Positions 28,002 to 37,307 of a stretch of 64,000 nt of DNA are shown in pieces. Numbering within the stretch: the first letter of the stretch is position 1; each line of letters begins with the position of its first letter. The translations under genes were made by a program, and so were the position numbers. Where the stretch lies: assembly GCA_023091735.1 (NCBI GenBank), contig JALKBU010000155.1, forward strand, positions 1-64,000. The letters are read 5' to 3'. The stretch is from Trichomonas tenax (Eukaryota; Parabasalia; Trichomonadida; Trichomonadidae). Under the pieces are notes generated by a model. The model was not told the origin of the DNA and ran no database searches. It worked only from the letters and a program-made list of their open reading frames with translations.

Positions 28002-30689
28002 ATGGATAAGCTGATTTCTAGGATCGCTTCATCAGGCTTCCATCAGAATTTAATCAGCGAATCATTGTCACCACATAAAATAAATCCAGATCAAATGAAA
28101 GACAAAAAATATAATCTTTTTTCGACAGCTGATCCGATTTTAAATTTTCATGTGTACCAGTATGAAGTATTGCAAAATATAGATAATAGTTACTTCTATG
28201 TGATAAATTTCGAGTTTGAAGAATTCTACCAAAAATTTAGTCAAGCGAACGATACTATAAACATGCTTTCATGTTTTTCTGTGCCATATCTTCAGCACAA
28301 AACTATTATTGAAACGGAATCCGAAATAATAGATGCTTTATTTTGGCAAATATTTCAGCCAGAACCTTTAAATGCGGCATATATAATTAACAATTTCTGC
28401 ATTTTAACAAGATATCATACAGAAAAAGATTACCGTGATCGAAGTCTCGTTAGAATTACAATACCTCCATTTTATAATTCGCCTGCATTAGTATTAGATA
28501 TAAGTTTTCAGAAGAAAAAGGCAATATGCTTAACAACGCTTAACGAATTACAAAAATCATTAACGATTTCACCAAAATATATTTCTTCAAAGGTTTTTGA
28601 GCATTCTAACATACAAAATAGACGAGAAAAATTCTTTTCCAGTTTTGATAAAACGAAATTTTTTCATGGACAGCTATTTCACGGTTACAAGATCGTAGGA
28701 AAATTTGTTTTGGTCAAAGTTGCTTTAAATATGATAAAAACGTGGAGTGCAAACTTTACTCCATATGAAAAGAACATGTTTTTCGGAAGCAAGACACCAG
28801 GAATACTTAATAATAAAGAATCTTCAAGCGAATATGATGATGACGACTTAAACAACATTCGAGAACCGTTATACAAACGCTTGGAGTCACCAAGAGTTAA
28901 TTCGCTACCAAAGGGTGAATTGCTGCCTCCTGTTGGTTTTATTGTTGATAAGAACACAGAATTAATTGAGTTGCTCATTAATAATGAAATAAAGTCATTA
29001 AATGCTGATCTACAGTCTGTGTTCGATGCCAAATGTGACTTAATTGAAGGTTTGAACAAGTTTCTCTTTTCGTTCAAAGAGTTTTGCCAATTTTGCAAAT
29101 CTCAATATGAAATTCTTATTAACACAGAAAACAACACTTCTGATCAAGCCGAAAAGTCATTTATATTATTAATAAGAAGAAGGATCCGCGAAAGGTTTAA
29201 TAATTTCTGCAGATGTATTTGTGAAATATACTTATATGTCAAAGAGAGATATCACTTCTCTCTTGCTCTCAATCCAACCACATTTGAAAAGCCCAAATCA
29301 AAGGGCGCCGGTCTGAAATATGATTCGTCAAAAGTCTCAATTAGAATGAAAACAATTATCGATGATTATTTCTCTGATAACACCCATTTGATTCCTACTA
29401 AACCACAAACAAAACAAGATCAAATGTATTCAGATCCTCCATCAACAAAAGTCGGATTCGAAGAAAGTTCTTCCGAAGCTCAAGAGGATGAAATTCGTAT
29501 TGATATCGGAGATCCAAGTAATGATTTCTCTGACCATGAAACTGATAAGCAACTACTTGAAGATCATTTATTCCAATCTCTAGAACAGCCTCTTGACTTT
29601 GAGGAAGCAGCCCTCCCACCAAAGACAACGCCTCATCCAGCACAGCCAAATGCATTGACTGCCAATTCACCAGCACCAACTCATATTGCGAATACAACTA
29701 ACACACAAAGTGTCAGTGCTCCACAAGCAACTGCTTATATACAAAATCCTCCAAATGTTCAAAATTCGCAGATTACACAAAGTGTTCAAAATATTTCCAA
29801 CAGACAAAATACTCAAAACACAGCAAGCATACGGCCTATGCAATATCAGTCATATAACCCAGGTGTTATAAACCCATATTCTGCCAATCAATTTGCTCAA
29901 ATGCAGTTCATGCAATATTCACAGCTGCAAATGATGAATCAAACACCTCAATATAATATGATGCCAATGCAAGCACCAAATGCGATAATTATGCAAGCTT
30001 CAATACCACCACAAAGTTCTATTCAGAATCTACCTCAAATCCAAGAACAGCAAAAATCCCAGCAACAATTAGCTAAACAAACAAATTCTTCGAAATCAAA
30101 TCAGTCCAACATTACTGATTTCTCATCAACTGGCCACGCAACCAAATCACAAAAATTACATATTGGAAACAAAGTTATTGTTTCTAATGTTAATCTTAAG
30201 ATACCAGCTGTTATTTATGAAATTGCCTCAAAAGACAACCAAAATATATACAAATGTGTAATCCCATCTGTAACTTTAGCTATTGATAATTCTCTTCTGA
30301 AGATTCCTACTGAACAGCCTCAGCAAATTGAATTAGTCCCTTATAAATATGAATTAATCCGCATGAACGACAATAGGTTAGGGTGTGTGATAGAACTAAT
30401 CGACAACAAAATCAAAGTTCTCACATATTCCGGAATTGTGGAAGTTTCCTTCCAACAGATTAAGGCAAAGCTGAAATCTGATGGCAATGTTATTTCTTAC
30501 AATGGCATGCGAATATATGACGGAGACTATGTGACAGACTTGATGAACACGTTTTCTGGTATTGTATTAAAGGCATACGATCATCAAGTTTTCTTAAAGT
30601 TGCAAACCAAAGATGTTTCCACATCTAAGTATTATGTCACTGTTGGACAAAAACTCAATTGGATTCAAAATCTTCCCCAGCAATGTTAG
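28002..30689 (+). CDS. Candidate divergent SPT5-like elongation factor (NGN/KOW)
   Basis: An 895-residue protein. The N-terminal 100 residues have an alpha-beta pattern like the SPT5 NGN domain, with YFYVINFEFEEFYQKF then MLSCFSVPYLQHKTIIETES standing where SPT5 has IKSVVAPEHVKGYIYVEA. A KOW-like segment follows (SLVRITIPPFYNSPALVLDI, compare [20 protein letters not shown]). GQLFHGYKIVGKFVLVKVAL with NFTPYEKNMF resembles the SPT5 stretch ending GFLFKSFAMS and ELEKF. A helical region, an acidic linker and a Gln/Asn/Pro-rich segment (about 540-710) come next. The C terminus has small beta modules, one reading IYDGDYVTDLMNTFSGIVLKA, which is KOW-like. SPT5 with SPT4 controls RNA polymerase II processivity. 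The match is visual and weak, so this is a candidate only. Confidence 0.42.
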   Translation: MDKLISRIASSGFHQNLISESLSPHKINPDQMKDKKYNLFSTADPILNFHVYQYEVLQNIDNSYFYVINFEFEEFYQKFSQANDTINMLSCFSVPYLQHKTIIETESEIIDALFWQIFQPEPLNAAYIINNFCILTRYHTEKDYRDRSLVRITIPPFYNSPALVLDISFQKKKAICLTTLNELQKSLTISPKYISSKVFEHSNIQNRREKFFSSFDKTKFFHGQLFHGYKIVGKFVLVKVALNMIKTWSANFTPYEKNMFFGSKTPGILNNKESSSEYDDDDLNNIREPLYKRLESPRVNSLPKGELLPPVGFIVDKNTELIELLINNEIKSLNADLQSVFDAKCDLIEGLNKFLFSFKEFCQFCKSQYEILINTENNTSDQAEKSFILLIRRRIRERFNNFCRCICEIYLYVKERYHFSLALNPTTFEKPKSKGAGLKYDSSKVSIRMKTIIDDYFSDNTHLIPTKPQTKQDQMYSDPPSTKVGFEESSSEAQEDEIRIDIGDPSNDFSDHETDKQLLEDHLFQSLEQPLDFEEAALPPKTTPHPAQPNALTANSPAPTHIANTTNTQSVSAPQATAYIQNPPNVQNSQITQSVQNISNRQNTQNTASIRPMQYQSYNPGVINPYSANQFAQMQFMQYSQLQMMNQTPQYNMMPMQAPNAIIMQASIPPQSSIQNLPQIQEQQKSQQQLAKQTNSSKSNQSNITDFSSTGHATKSQKLHIGNKVIVSNVNLKIPAVIYEIASKDNQNIYKCVIPSVTLAIDNSLLKIPTEQPQQIELVPYKYELIRMNDNRLGCVIELIDNKIKVLTYSGIVEVSFQQIKAKLKSDGNVISYNGMRIYDGDYVTDLMNTFSGIVLKAYDHQVFLKLQTKDVSTSKYYVTVGQKLNWIQNLPQQC

Positions 30690-30890
30690 TATTAAATATA
30701 TTAGTGTAATATTATCTTAAAGCAAATCTCACTCTATCCAGCTGTTGCAATATTAATACTATATAATTCTATAACAGTTATATGAGATTTTTTAGAATGA
30801 GGAATTTCATTCGACCGAATGTGAATCAATAAATTAGTAAAATTTATTCGAGATCGAAGGTCAACAATCTCATTTAAGGCAGTTGGAGTT

Positions 30891-32063
30891 TCAATCTGTC
30901 TTGAGAACAACTTTGATATCACTTGCCGATTCATTTTGAATCAACTCAATTGTTCCTTGCGTGCATAGTGCTAATGTTGTATAGAATGTAGTTGCTTTTG
31001 CAATTCTGGACATTCCATAGGAAAGTTCACTGAAATATGTATAATTCCTTTTTCCTCTTTTGATTAAAGAGATGACTTGAGCGGAAGCTTCTTGAGAAAG
31101 CTCATTTGAATCAGGCTTAGCAGCTTCATCACCACTATCTCGAGGTTCTGGAATGGGAATATAATCATTAAATGGTATCGGCTCAATGTCTGAATCATTC
31201 ATCGAAATCTCTTGATCATAGTCAATGTGATCAAAACTTTTGGCATTATCCTTGATATATAGAAACATATCAACTAATGGTTCGGCAATTATTGGTAAGC
31301 CATTGAAGTTTGGTGCAATTGTGACTCTTGGTCTTCGAGTATGTTCAATTTCATCAAACCCATCCCAAAACTCTGAGATACTAATCCGTGGTGTTGCATC
31401 AAACAATACGTTATCTTTTGGTTTTGTCTTTTTGGTTTCAAGATTTTCATCTTCCATTATTGGAATCAATCCGGTTTCGATCTCATCACCAGATAAATTG
31501 ATTCCAAGATCCAAGTTGTCTTCTTGATCCAGACCATAATCTTGAACATCATGATCGAATCCTTTTGCCGATTCTTCAATATCGAGCAAGAGAGAGTTTT
31601 GTGTCCTTGGAACATCTATCTCACGTATCGTAGTACCATTACCAGATTCTTCTTCTCTGTTTTCAAGAAGTTTCTTGTTAAAAGTAGATTGTTCCCACAA
31701 TCCCATAGTTTCATCATCAATATCCTGATTATCACCTACATTTCGATCTTTTTTATTCTGATCATTGATAATCCTATCATTATCATTCTGACTTTCATAC
31801 TTTAATGAAATTCTTGTTAAAACATCTTTACAATCGCCATAAACAAAGCTTGTTTTCTTTTTGTAGATTATGGCTGTTCCTTTCATCACCATTGCGCTGA
31901 GTCTTAACGGTAAGGAACTTTGATGATTTATAATTTCTCTGGCAATAGCTTGAATGTCGGCCTGCATGATGCGATCTCTATTACCACTATCTTTAGTCAT
32001 TCCGATTCTCCATGCATCACCAAGGCTGTCCTTCCTGGAGATCAAATCTCTGGTAGTGAACAT
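30891..32063 (-). CDS. RAD21/REC8-family kleisin (cohesin subunit)
   Basis: A 390-residue protein with both kleisin ends. The N terminus carries the Rad21/Rec8 N-terminal fold, with LGDAWRIG then LPLRLSAMVMKGTAIIYKKK and TSFVYGDC. This parallels the family's LRTSGHLLLGVVRIYxRKxKYLLxDCNEA segment, which binds the SMC3 neck. The C terminus has the winged helix that binds the SMC1 head, with FYTTLALCTQGTIELIQNES and SDIKV matching the FxxLLxLxxxxxIxLxQxExFxDI pattern. The middle is acidic and disordered, as expected for the separase-cleavable linker. At 390 residues it is short for a mitotic RAD21. Mitotic and meiotic forms cannot be told apart here. The promoter region is shared with the divergent glycosyltransferase and holds several TGACAT elements. 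Confidence 0.86.
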   Translation of the reverse strand: MFTTRDLISRKDSLGDAWRIGMTKDSGNRDRIMQADIQAIAREIINHQSSLPLRLSAMVMKGTAIIYKKKTSFVYGDCKDVLTRISLKYESQNDNDRIINDQNKKDRNVGDNQDIDDETMGLWEQSTFNKKLLENREEESGNGTTIREIDVPRTQNSLLLDIEESAKGFDHDVQDYGLDQEDNLDLGINLSGDEIETGLIPIMEDENLETKKTKPKDNVLFDATPRISISEFWDGFDEIEHTRRPRVTIAPNFNGLPIIAEPLVDMFLYIKDNAKSFDHIDYDQEISMNDSDIEPIPFNDYIPIPEPRDSGDEAAKPDSNELSQEASAQVISLIKRGKRNYTYFSELSYGMSRIAKATTFYTTLALCTQGTIELIQNESASDIKVVLKTD

Positions 32064-32188
32064 TTTTGATGTGATTTTTTTGAGAAGTTTACATTTTGAT
32101 GCGTTTTATTTTTGCCTAAAAATATGAAACGCATGATTTTCGATATATAAAAATCCTATGTTTAGGATTTTTAAGCCTTAATTCTTTT

Positions 32189-32325
32189 CGACATGTGACA
32201 TGAAAAGTTTTTTTGACAATATGACATCATAAATTTTGAAAATCTTGTTTATTAATTATGTATAAAATAAATATTCATGAAAAGAAGACTTTCGGATTTA
32301 TGAATTTTTTGACATGTAAAATCTA
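32189..32325. promoter_or_regulatory. Bidirectional region with several TGACAT elements
   Basis: Between the kleisin (minus) and glycosyltransferase (plus) genes there are GACATGTGACATGAAAAG near 32190 (two overlapping cores), TTTGACAATATGACATCA near 32214, and TTTGACATGTAAAATC near 32310. The last core lies 16 bases before the glycosyltransferase ATG, the same distance as in the SFI1-like gene at 13.4 kb. Confidence 0.5.
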
Positions 32326-32326
32326 A

Positions 32327-33406
32327 ATGAAGCAAACACAATCTCATCATTTTTGGCATGTCTACAAGAAATATTTGTTTTTATTCATTATTATCCTGAT
32401 ATCCATATCGGGCTTCATTATAGTAATGATGAATCAGAAGCTTCCTCCCGAAAAACTTCATTGTCCACTATGCAATATGACAATTTTATCAACAGAAGTT
32501 ACCTCATCGAAAAGAGATGTTATACTTGCTTCAGCCATATCAGAATTTAAGCGCGTTCAGTACTTTATTAGAACATTTCGAACTACAGGATCCCAAGCTC
32601 GTGTTATTTTGTTCTTAGATGAGGAGAAGAAGATAACAGATGAGATGCTATACTTATTGGAGTCATGCAATATTGAACCATACTATGTTAAATATCCAAA
32701 CGATGCAGTTAAAGCAGCTCCCAAACAATCACGGTACTACTACGAATATCAATGGCTAAAAGACCATATTAACGAAGTTGATCGTGTTTTACACACAGAT
32801 TCATTTGATGTTATTTTCCAAGGTGATCCATTCACACCAAAAATCTCACGAAGTAAATTATACTTCACTTTGGAGTCGGTTACAATCAAGAAATCGAGTT
32901 GGACACTATCGTGGGTTCAGCAATGCTACGGAATTTACAAAACTAAAAAGATCGAAGACAATCCCGTTTCTTGCAGTGGAGTCACCATTGGAGGAAGTAG
33001 GCCATACTTAGAATATCTTAAGGTTCTTTTGACATCGGATAGATGGTCAGAGTGCTATGGACACAGCTTGGATCAAGCTCATCACAACTATCTATTATAC
33101 AATGGCACCTTCAAGAATGCTGGAATAGATATTCACACAATAGAGTGCGATTCTGAATACTTGACAATGCATTTTTGCTGCAAGAAACAGAAGTGTGTAT
33201 TAGATGATAACGGCGTAATGCATGGACCAGGAAATTCAGATCCTCTTCTTGTTCATCAGTACAATAGATGGAAGAACTTTACCGTAAGAAATAATCAAGT
33301 TTGTCCAAGTTTTAACATACCAAGAGGGAAATTAGATCAAGGTTTCCCTAAAATCAACTTCAATGGCTTCAATCTTCCACAAGCAACATTACAGCCACCA
33401 GTTTGA
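32327..33406 (+). CDS. Type II membrane glycosyltransferase (GT-A-like)
   Basis: A 359-residue protein with a short cytoplasmic tail and one membrane anchor (about 16-35). It has a cysteine pair CPLC, then a lumenal domain of GT-A type. The acidic HTDSFDVIFQGDPF (156-169) is a DxD-like metal and sugar-nucleotide site. VSCSGVTIGG, SLDQAHHNYLLYNGTF and LLVHQYNRW then follow in the order typical of these enzymes, including the late Asp-Gln and His-Gln blocks. A role in Golgi glycan or surface lipoglycan assembly is inferred, and the donor is unknown. It is intact, unlike the GT61 relic 6 kb upstream. The ATG lies directly after TGACATGTAAAATC. Proteins of this form are common in trichomonads. 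Confidence 0.75.
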   Translation: MKQTQSHHFWHVYKKYLFLFIIILISISGFIIVMMNQKLPPEKLHCPLCNMTILSTEVTSSKRDVILASAISEFKRVQYFIRTFRTTGSQARVILFLDEEKKITDEMLYLLESCNIEPYYVKYPNDAVKAAPKQSRYYYEYQWLKDHINEVDRVLHTDSFDVIFQGDPFTPKISRSKLYFTLESVTIKKSSWTLSWVQQCYGIYKTKKIEDNPVSCSGVTIGGSRPYLEYLKVLLTSDRWSECYGHSLDQAHHNYLLYNGTFKNAGIDIHTIECDSEYLTMHFCCKKQKCVLDDNGVMHGPGNSDPLLVHQYNRWKNFTVRNNQVCPSFNIPRGKLDQGFPKINFNGFNLPQATLQPPV

Positions 33407-33851
33407 TTCTAATTTATTAAGATTCAAACTATATTATGTTATTTATATGATTATCCATGCTATTTTAAATAAAAGTAAGTATCTACCCAATGTACATTGA
33501 GAATTACAATGAGAAACTGATGTAAAGACATACTGTCTTGACTTTGGATTGGGTTATAGAATTCATGATAGTATTACTTAACAATACAGGCATTTTCTAA
33601 AACCCATATTTGTTCTCTCTGTGAAATTTGCCACGTAAATATTTACGCGACATGATTTTAGTGATAGGTCAACAATGCTAAGATCATAGAGTTGAATCAT
33701 ATTACAAATTTATGCAAATAAAAATAAAGTTTACAAAAATTAATTGAATGGATTATTTTTAGGAGAAAATCAAAAAACAGCTGTCATGCACCAAATCAAA
33801 GATAAGATAATCGAAAAATAACGAATTAAAAATTATGGTGCTTTTTCATAG
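33407..33851. promoter_or_regulatory. Intergenic with a 19-bp pair of TGACAT elements
   Basis: TTTGCCACGTAAATA (core 33630) and CGCGACATGATTTTA (33649), 19 bases apart, remain in front of the cyclase-like pseudogene. Nothing else is recognised. Confidence 0.4.
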
Positions 33852-36056
33852 TATAGCACTACTTCGGGCACTTACAGTGGCAGTAACGGTAGTAATAGCA
33901 AGGGTATTCTTGGGTTAGCGTCAATCGTTGCTCGACGGTGCTGAAGGACCTAAATTATAATGAACGGCTTGAGGCAAATTTTCAACATTTATCAGTGAAC
34001 ATGGCTCGATTCAAGTCATTTAGCAAAGTTTTCTACCAAATTGCGATGATTTTAAGAATATTTCAGCTCACCACGATATTTTTAGTCCAAGTGCTGATCA
34101 GTTCTGGAATTCAGATCACGCAACAAACATTATTATCAAAGTTATTACTATTCCTATCCATCTAGGCGTTGATCCCACAGCACTTACTTTTCATAGAGTG
34201 CTTGCATTTATTTTTGCATTATTTTATGTCGGAAACTTCTCATCGCATTGGTGGGTACTATTGCCGAATCCAAAAGACTCCTCGACGTCAAATAAATTGA
34301 TATATTATTTTTGCATATCGAATGTGTTTATTTGCCCCAATGTATTATTGATATCATCTGCAAATCTTGGTGTCTTATTTAGAACTATCATATTTTATGG
34401 TAATAGAGATTCATTAGTGATACTTTGTACAATAATAGATATATTAACAGTATCAATTTCCGCTACAGCTCACTATTACGGTGTTCTTATGATCAGAAAT
34501 GCTGCATGCGTTGACTTCAAAATTTTATTTAGACCCTGGTCTCCATATAGCATCCATGTACCATTATTTGACTATTACCTTGTATTTTTATGCTTTTTAG
34601 AGGCTCTGCTTGATACAAATAGACCAATTTATTTGTTGGTATTCAGTATCTTATGTTTAGTCATATGCAATCCATATGTATTATACTTTTTAACTTCTCA
34701 TCCGATATTCCAGAATTACAAGGATACAATAATAGTTTGCAACATATTAAGTTCTGGCATTTATATTTTAGTTATCATGAATATCAAGTACTTCACAAAT
34801 AAAATCACTCCAGTTATTGTGGCATTCTGTGCGATCCTTATTATTGCTCTTCACTATTTTATTTATTATCCACATAACAAGAAATATATCAACCTTCACT
34901 TGATGAAACTCTATAGTGTCTACAAGCAAAGTTCTGGCCTTTTATCACCGGCGCCACCATTAATGGTTTCAGGTAGTGCACAATCTCGTGTTGCACTCAC
35001 TCAGGAAGCGTATAATGTTATGCAGGCTTTCTCATCACTTGAAATTACTTCTTCTAGACAATTTCAAATCATTCTGACTATTGGAGCTTCCATGCACATG
35101 CCAGCAGTTACAAACTTCGATTTCATAAGATGGGGCTTGAACTTCTTCACTGATAAGCGTTCACTAATGATATGCGCACAAATACGCAATCATTATCGCG
35201 AGAACTCGCAGACGCAATCAATTATATTACAGTCATTAAAGGAAAATCAAAAAATGACCAAAATCGATACCCTAATCAAATATTTCAATTTAACAACTCA
35301 GGTCCTTTCAGGTATTTCTCCAGACAATTTCAGGAATACTCTATACATCAACAACTGGCTCCAAAGAACAAGACATAACTTCAAGAAATATGAAGCAACT
35401 TTCAAGCGATCTGTATCTCAGAAGATGCAATCGAACGTTGCTGCATTTATTCCAGAAAAGCTATTTTTATTCACCACAACAGGATCATTCATTGATCTGG
35501 GCAGTTATGAGCTTCCGCAGGCAAACACAACATATGATCTCACACAAATCCTCGAGATCTTCTTTGATTTAAAGAAGAACCCAGCTCTTATTGATAGTGT
35601 TCAAAGAGGATTTGCTAAGTTTTCAGAAGCAAAGGATAAGACAGAAAACATTACAATTAAAGGAATGTCAAGAGATTGTTGTCCAACAAGAGTTACTCTT
35701 CACCGAATTACTTCAGCCGATTCAATTCTGCTTAATCTTAATGAAATGCGAGGATTTTATGCTTACGTTTCGATGTCTATTCAGTATATCACTCAAGAAA
35801 CAGAGGATGATAAAAAGTATCAAGCATAACACTTGCTGATGGTGATACAGTGTCCATTGCAGAAAAAATGATTGACCTTGCAAAATCAGGACAGATTTTC
35901 TTTGACAAGACAACCCTAGAGTGGATCGCAGAACTCCCAATCACGCCAATCGAAATTGGTGTAACTGATGTCAAAGATAGAAAAGTTCCTTATTACTTTG
36001 TCACAATTGATAATATTCTCGCTCCATTTCCGTCGGCAACAGCTGAAAATATGTAA
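33852..36056 (+). pseudogene. Decayed multi-pass cyclase-like protein
   Basis: Three frames join into one trichomonad-type membrane protein related to adenylate/guanylate cyclases. The N-terminal serine-glycine stretch (YSTTSGTYSGSNGSNSK, from 33852) is followed by a shift into FKSFSKVFYQIAMI. After another shift near 34060, DIFSPSADQFWNSDHATN leads into about eight membrane segments up to 34.9 kb. The long soluble part ends at TAA 35827, where the next frame is already open with SSITLADGDTVSIAEKMIDL then AKSGQIFF. This resembles the cyclase end-block GxxVNxAARIxxxAKPGQI. The frame closes at 36056. At least three frameshifts and the absence of a clear catalytic metal motif make it a pseudogene. 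An intact relative should be far longer, with a full cyclase domain. The family call is moderate. Confidence 0.6.
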
Positions 36057-36142
36057 TTAAAATTGTATGTCTGTTTTATTATTATTCTTTTGTTTTATTA
36101 ACTTTTAAAAGTTAATAGACTCATAATAGTTTCATTTAGCAT

Positions 36143-36306
36143 ATTACTCACAGTTTATTCAATTACTTCTTCTTTGTTAGAAATTAAAAATATGTGTTTT
36201 TATCCTTTTATTTTTGCGGCATTTAACTACTATTACAGAATGTTATCTGAAGATAAAAAGAAGTTTTGAAACATTACTCACAGTTTATTCAATTACTTCT
36301 TCTTTG
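36143..36306. repeat. 34-bp direct repeat, truncated third copy of a gene end
   Basis: A 34-base segment starting ATTACTCACAGTTTATTC occurs at 36143-36176 and again at 36273-36306. The second lies inside the inverted-repeat arm and covers the last codons and 3' flank of the 80-residue gene. The first is therefore a truncated third copy of that gene's 3' end at the outer edge of the duplication. Confidence 0.7.
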
Positions 36307-36535
36307 CATCGCCTGGCTTAGCAGCGGCACCACCTGCTGGAGCGGCTGGTTTGCCTTGGCCGGAGTTTCCGTGAGCAACTGGAACCTTCTTTACTTGAGA
36401 TTCCTTCTTCGATGTGTGGAGTGGGTCAATGCCGTGTGCGTGGACGTGCTTTCCATTGATCTCGTCCTGCTCCTCCTGGTGGAGCTTCATGATCTTGTAG
36501 GCGGCATAGTTAGCGTTGTGTTCAACAGCAGACAT
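36293..36535 (-). CDS. 80-residue Lys/Ala/Gly-tailed protein, left copy
   Basis: This frame encodes the same 80 residues as the + copy at 36960-37202. It begins MSAVEHNANYAAYKIMK and has a hydrophilic helical half, HVHAHG in the middle and a low-complexity Ala-Pro-Gly-Lys tail ending DAKKK. I do not recognise a family. Codons strongly prefer C or G at the third position, unlike most neighbours, which suggests high expression. The leader includes TCATTTCATTTCTCAACAATG, a trichomonad-type initiator close to the start. The two copies diverge from a shared 296-base spacer that may act as a common promoter. The tail recalls nucleic-acid-binding or ribosome-associated proteins, which is a guess. 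Confidence 0.85.
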   Translation of the reverse strand: MSAVEHNANYAAYKIMKLHQEEQDEINGKHVHAHGIDPLHTSKKESQVKKVPVAHGNSGQGKPAAPAGGAAAKPGDAKKK

Positions 36536-36959
36536 TGTTGAGAAATGAAATGATTGATGATAAACATATCTCTCACAAAAAATTTAAACTCATTGAAAAC
36601 GGTAAAGAAAACAAGATTTTGGACATTGAAATGCATTCTTAGAGTTATTTGCAGCGATACGAAGAAATAAAAAAAGAAAAAATTCTCAGAATCAACAAAC
36701 CTCTCAATTTGAAATTGTTGCCGATGCTTCCAAAAACAAGATATTTGATATCTCTATAAAACACATAGTCTGAAAATAGACAAATTTTCAAACCAATTCA
36801 GAATTGAAATTTTTGAAGATTGAAACTAACGATGAAAATAGAACTCATAAGAAATGCATATCGATGTGGAATCAACAACAATCCTCTTTGATGATTTTTC
36901 AATGAGTTTAAATTTTTTGTGAGAGATATGTTTATCATCAATCATTTCATTTCTCAACA

Positions 36960-37202
36960 ATGTCTGCTGTTGAACACAACGCTAACTATGCCGCCTACAA
37001 GATCATGAAGCTCCACCAGGAGGAGCAGGACGAGATCAATGGAAAGCACGTCCACGCACACGGCATTGACCCACTCCACACATCGAAGAAGGAATCTCAA
37101 GTAAAGAAGGTTCCAGTTGCTCACGGAAACTCCGGCCAAGGCAAACCAGCCGCTCCAGCAGGTGGTGCCGCTGCTAAGCCAGGCGATGCAAAGAAGAAGT
37201 AA
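36960..37202 (+). CDS. 80-residue Lys/Ala/Gly-tailed protein, right copy
   Basis: Identical in sequence to the left copy and inferred to be the ancestral one, because its 3' flank runs directly into the convergent VPS41 gene. No membrane segment or signal peptide is visible. The basic tail (KPGDAKKK) and GC-rich third positions fit an abundant small protein. The stop codon is followed after about 20 bases by TGTGAGTAATG, and only 105 bases separate it from the end of VPS41. A function cannot be given from sequence. Presence as two perfect copies raises dosage if both are expressed. Confidence 0.85.
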   Translation: MSAVEHNANYAAYKIMKLHQEEQDEINGKHVHAHGIDPLHTSKKESQVKKVPVAHGNSGQGKPAAPAGGAAAKPGDAKKK

Positions 37203-37307
37203 TTGAATAAACTGTGAGTAATGTTTCAAAACTTCTTTTTATCTTCAGATAACATTCTGTAATAGTAGTTAAATGCCGCAAAAATAAAAGGATAAAAACA
37301 CATATTT

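Noticed and set aside
29697..29710. ACTAACACACAAAG, close to the trichomonad intron 3' motif ACTAACACACAG
   Set aside because: It lies in an uninterrupted Asn/Thr/Gln-rich coding frame, lacks AG at the required position, and has no GTAYGT donor at a suitable distance.
30734..30934. Short minus-strand frame between the SPT5-like and kleisin genes
   Set aside because: No start context, low-complexity composition and overlap with the kleisin end. It is most likely non-coding.
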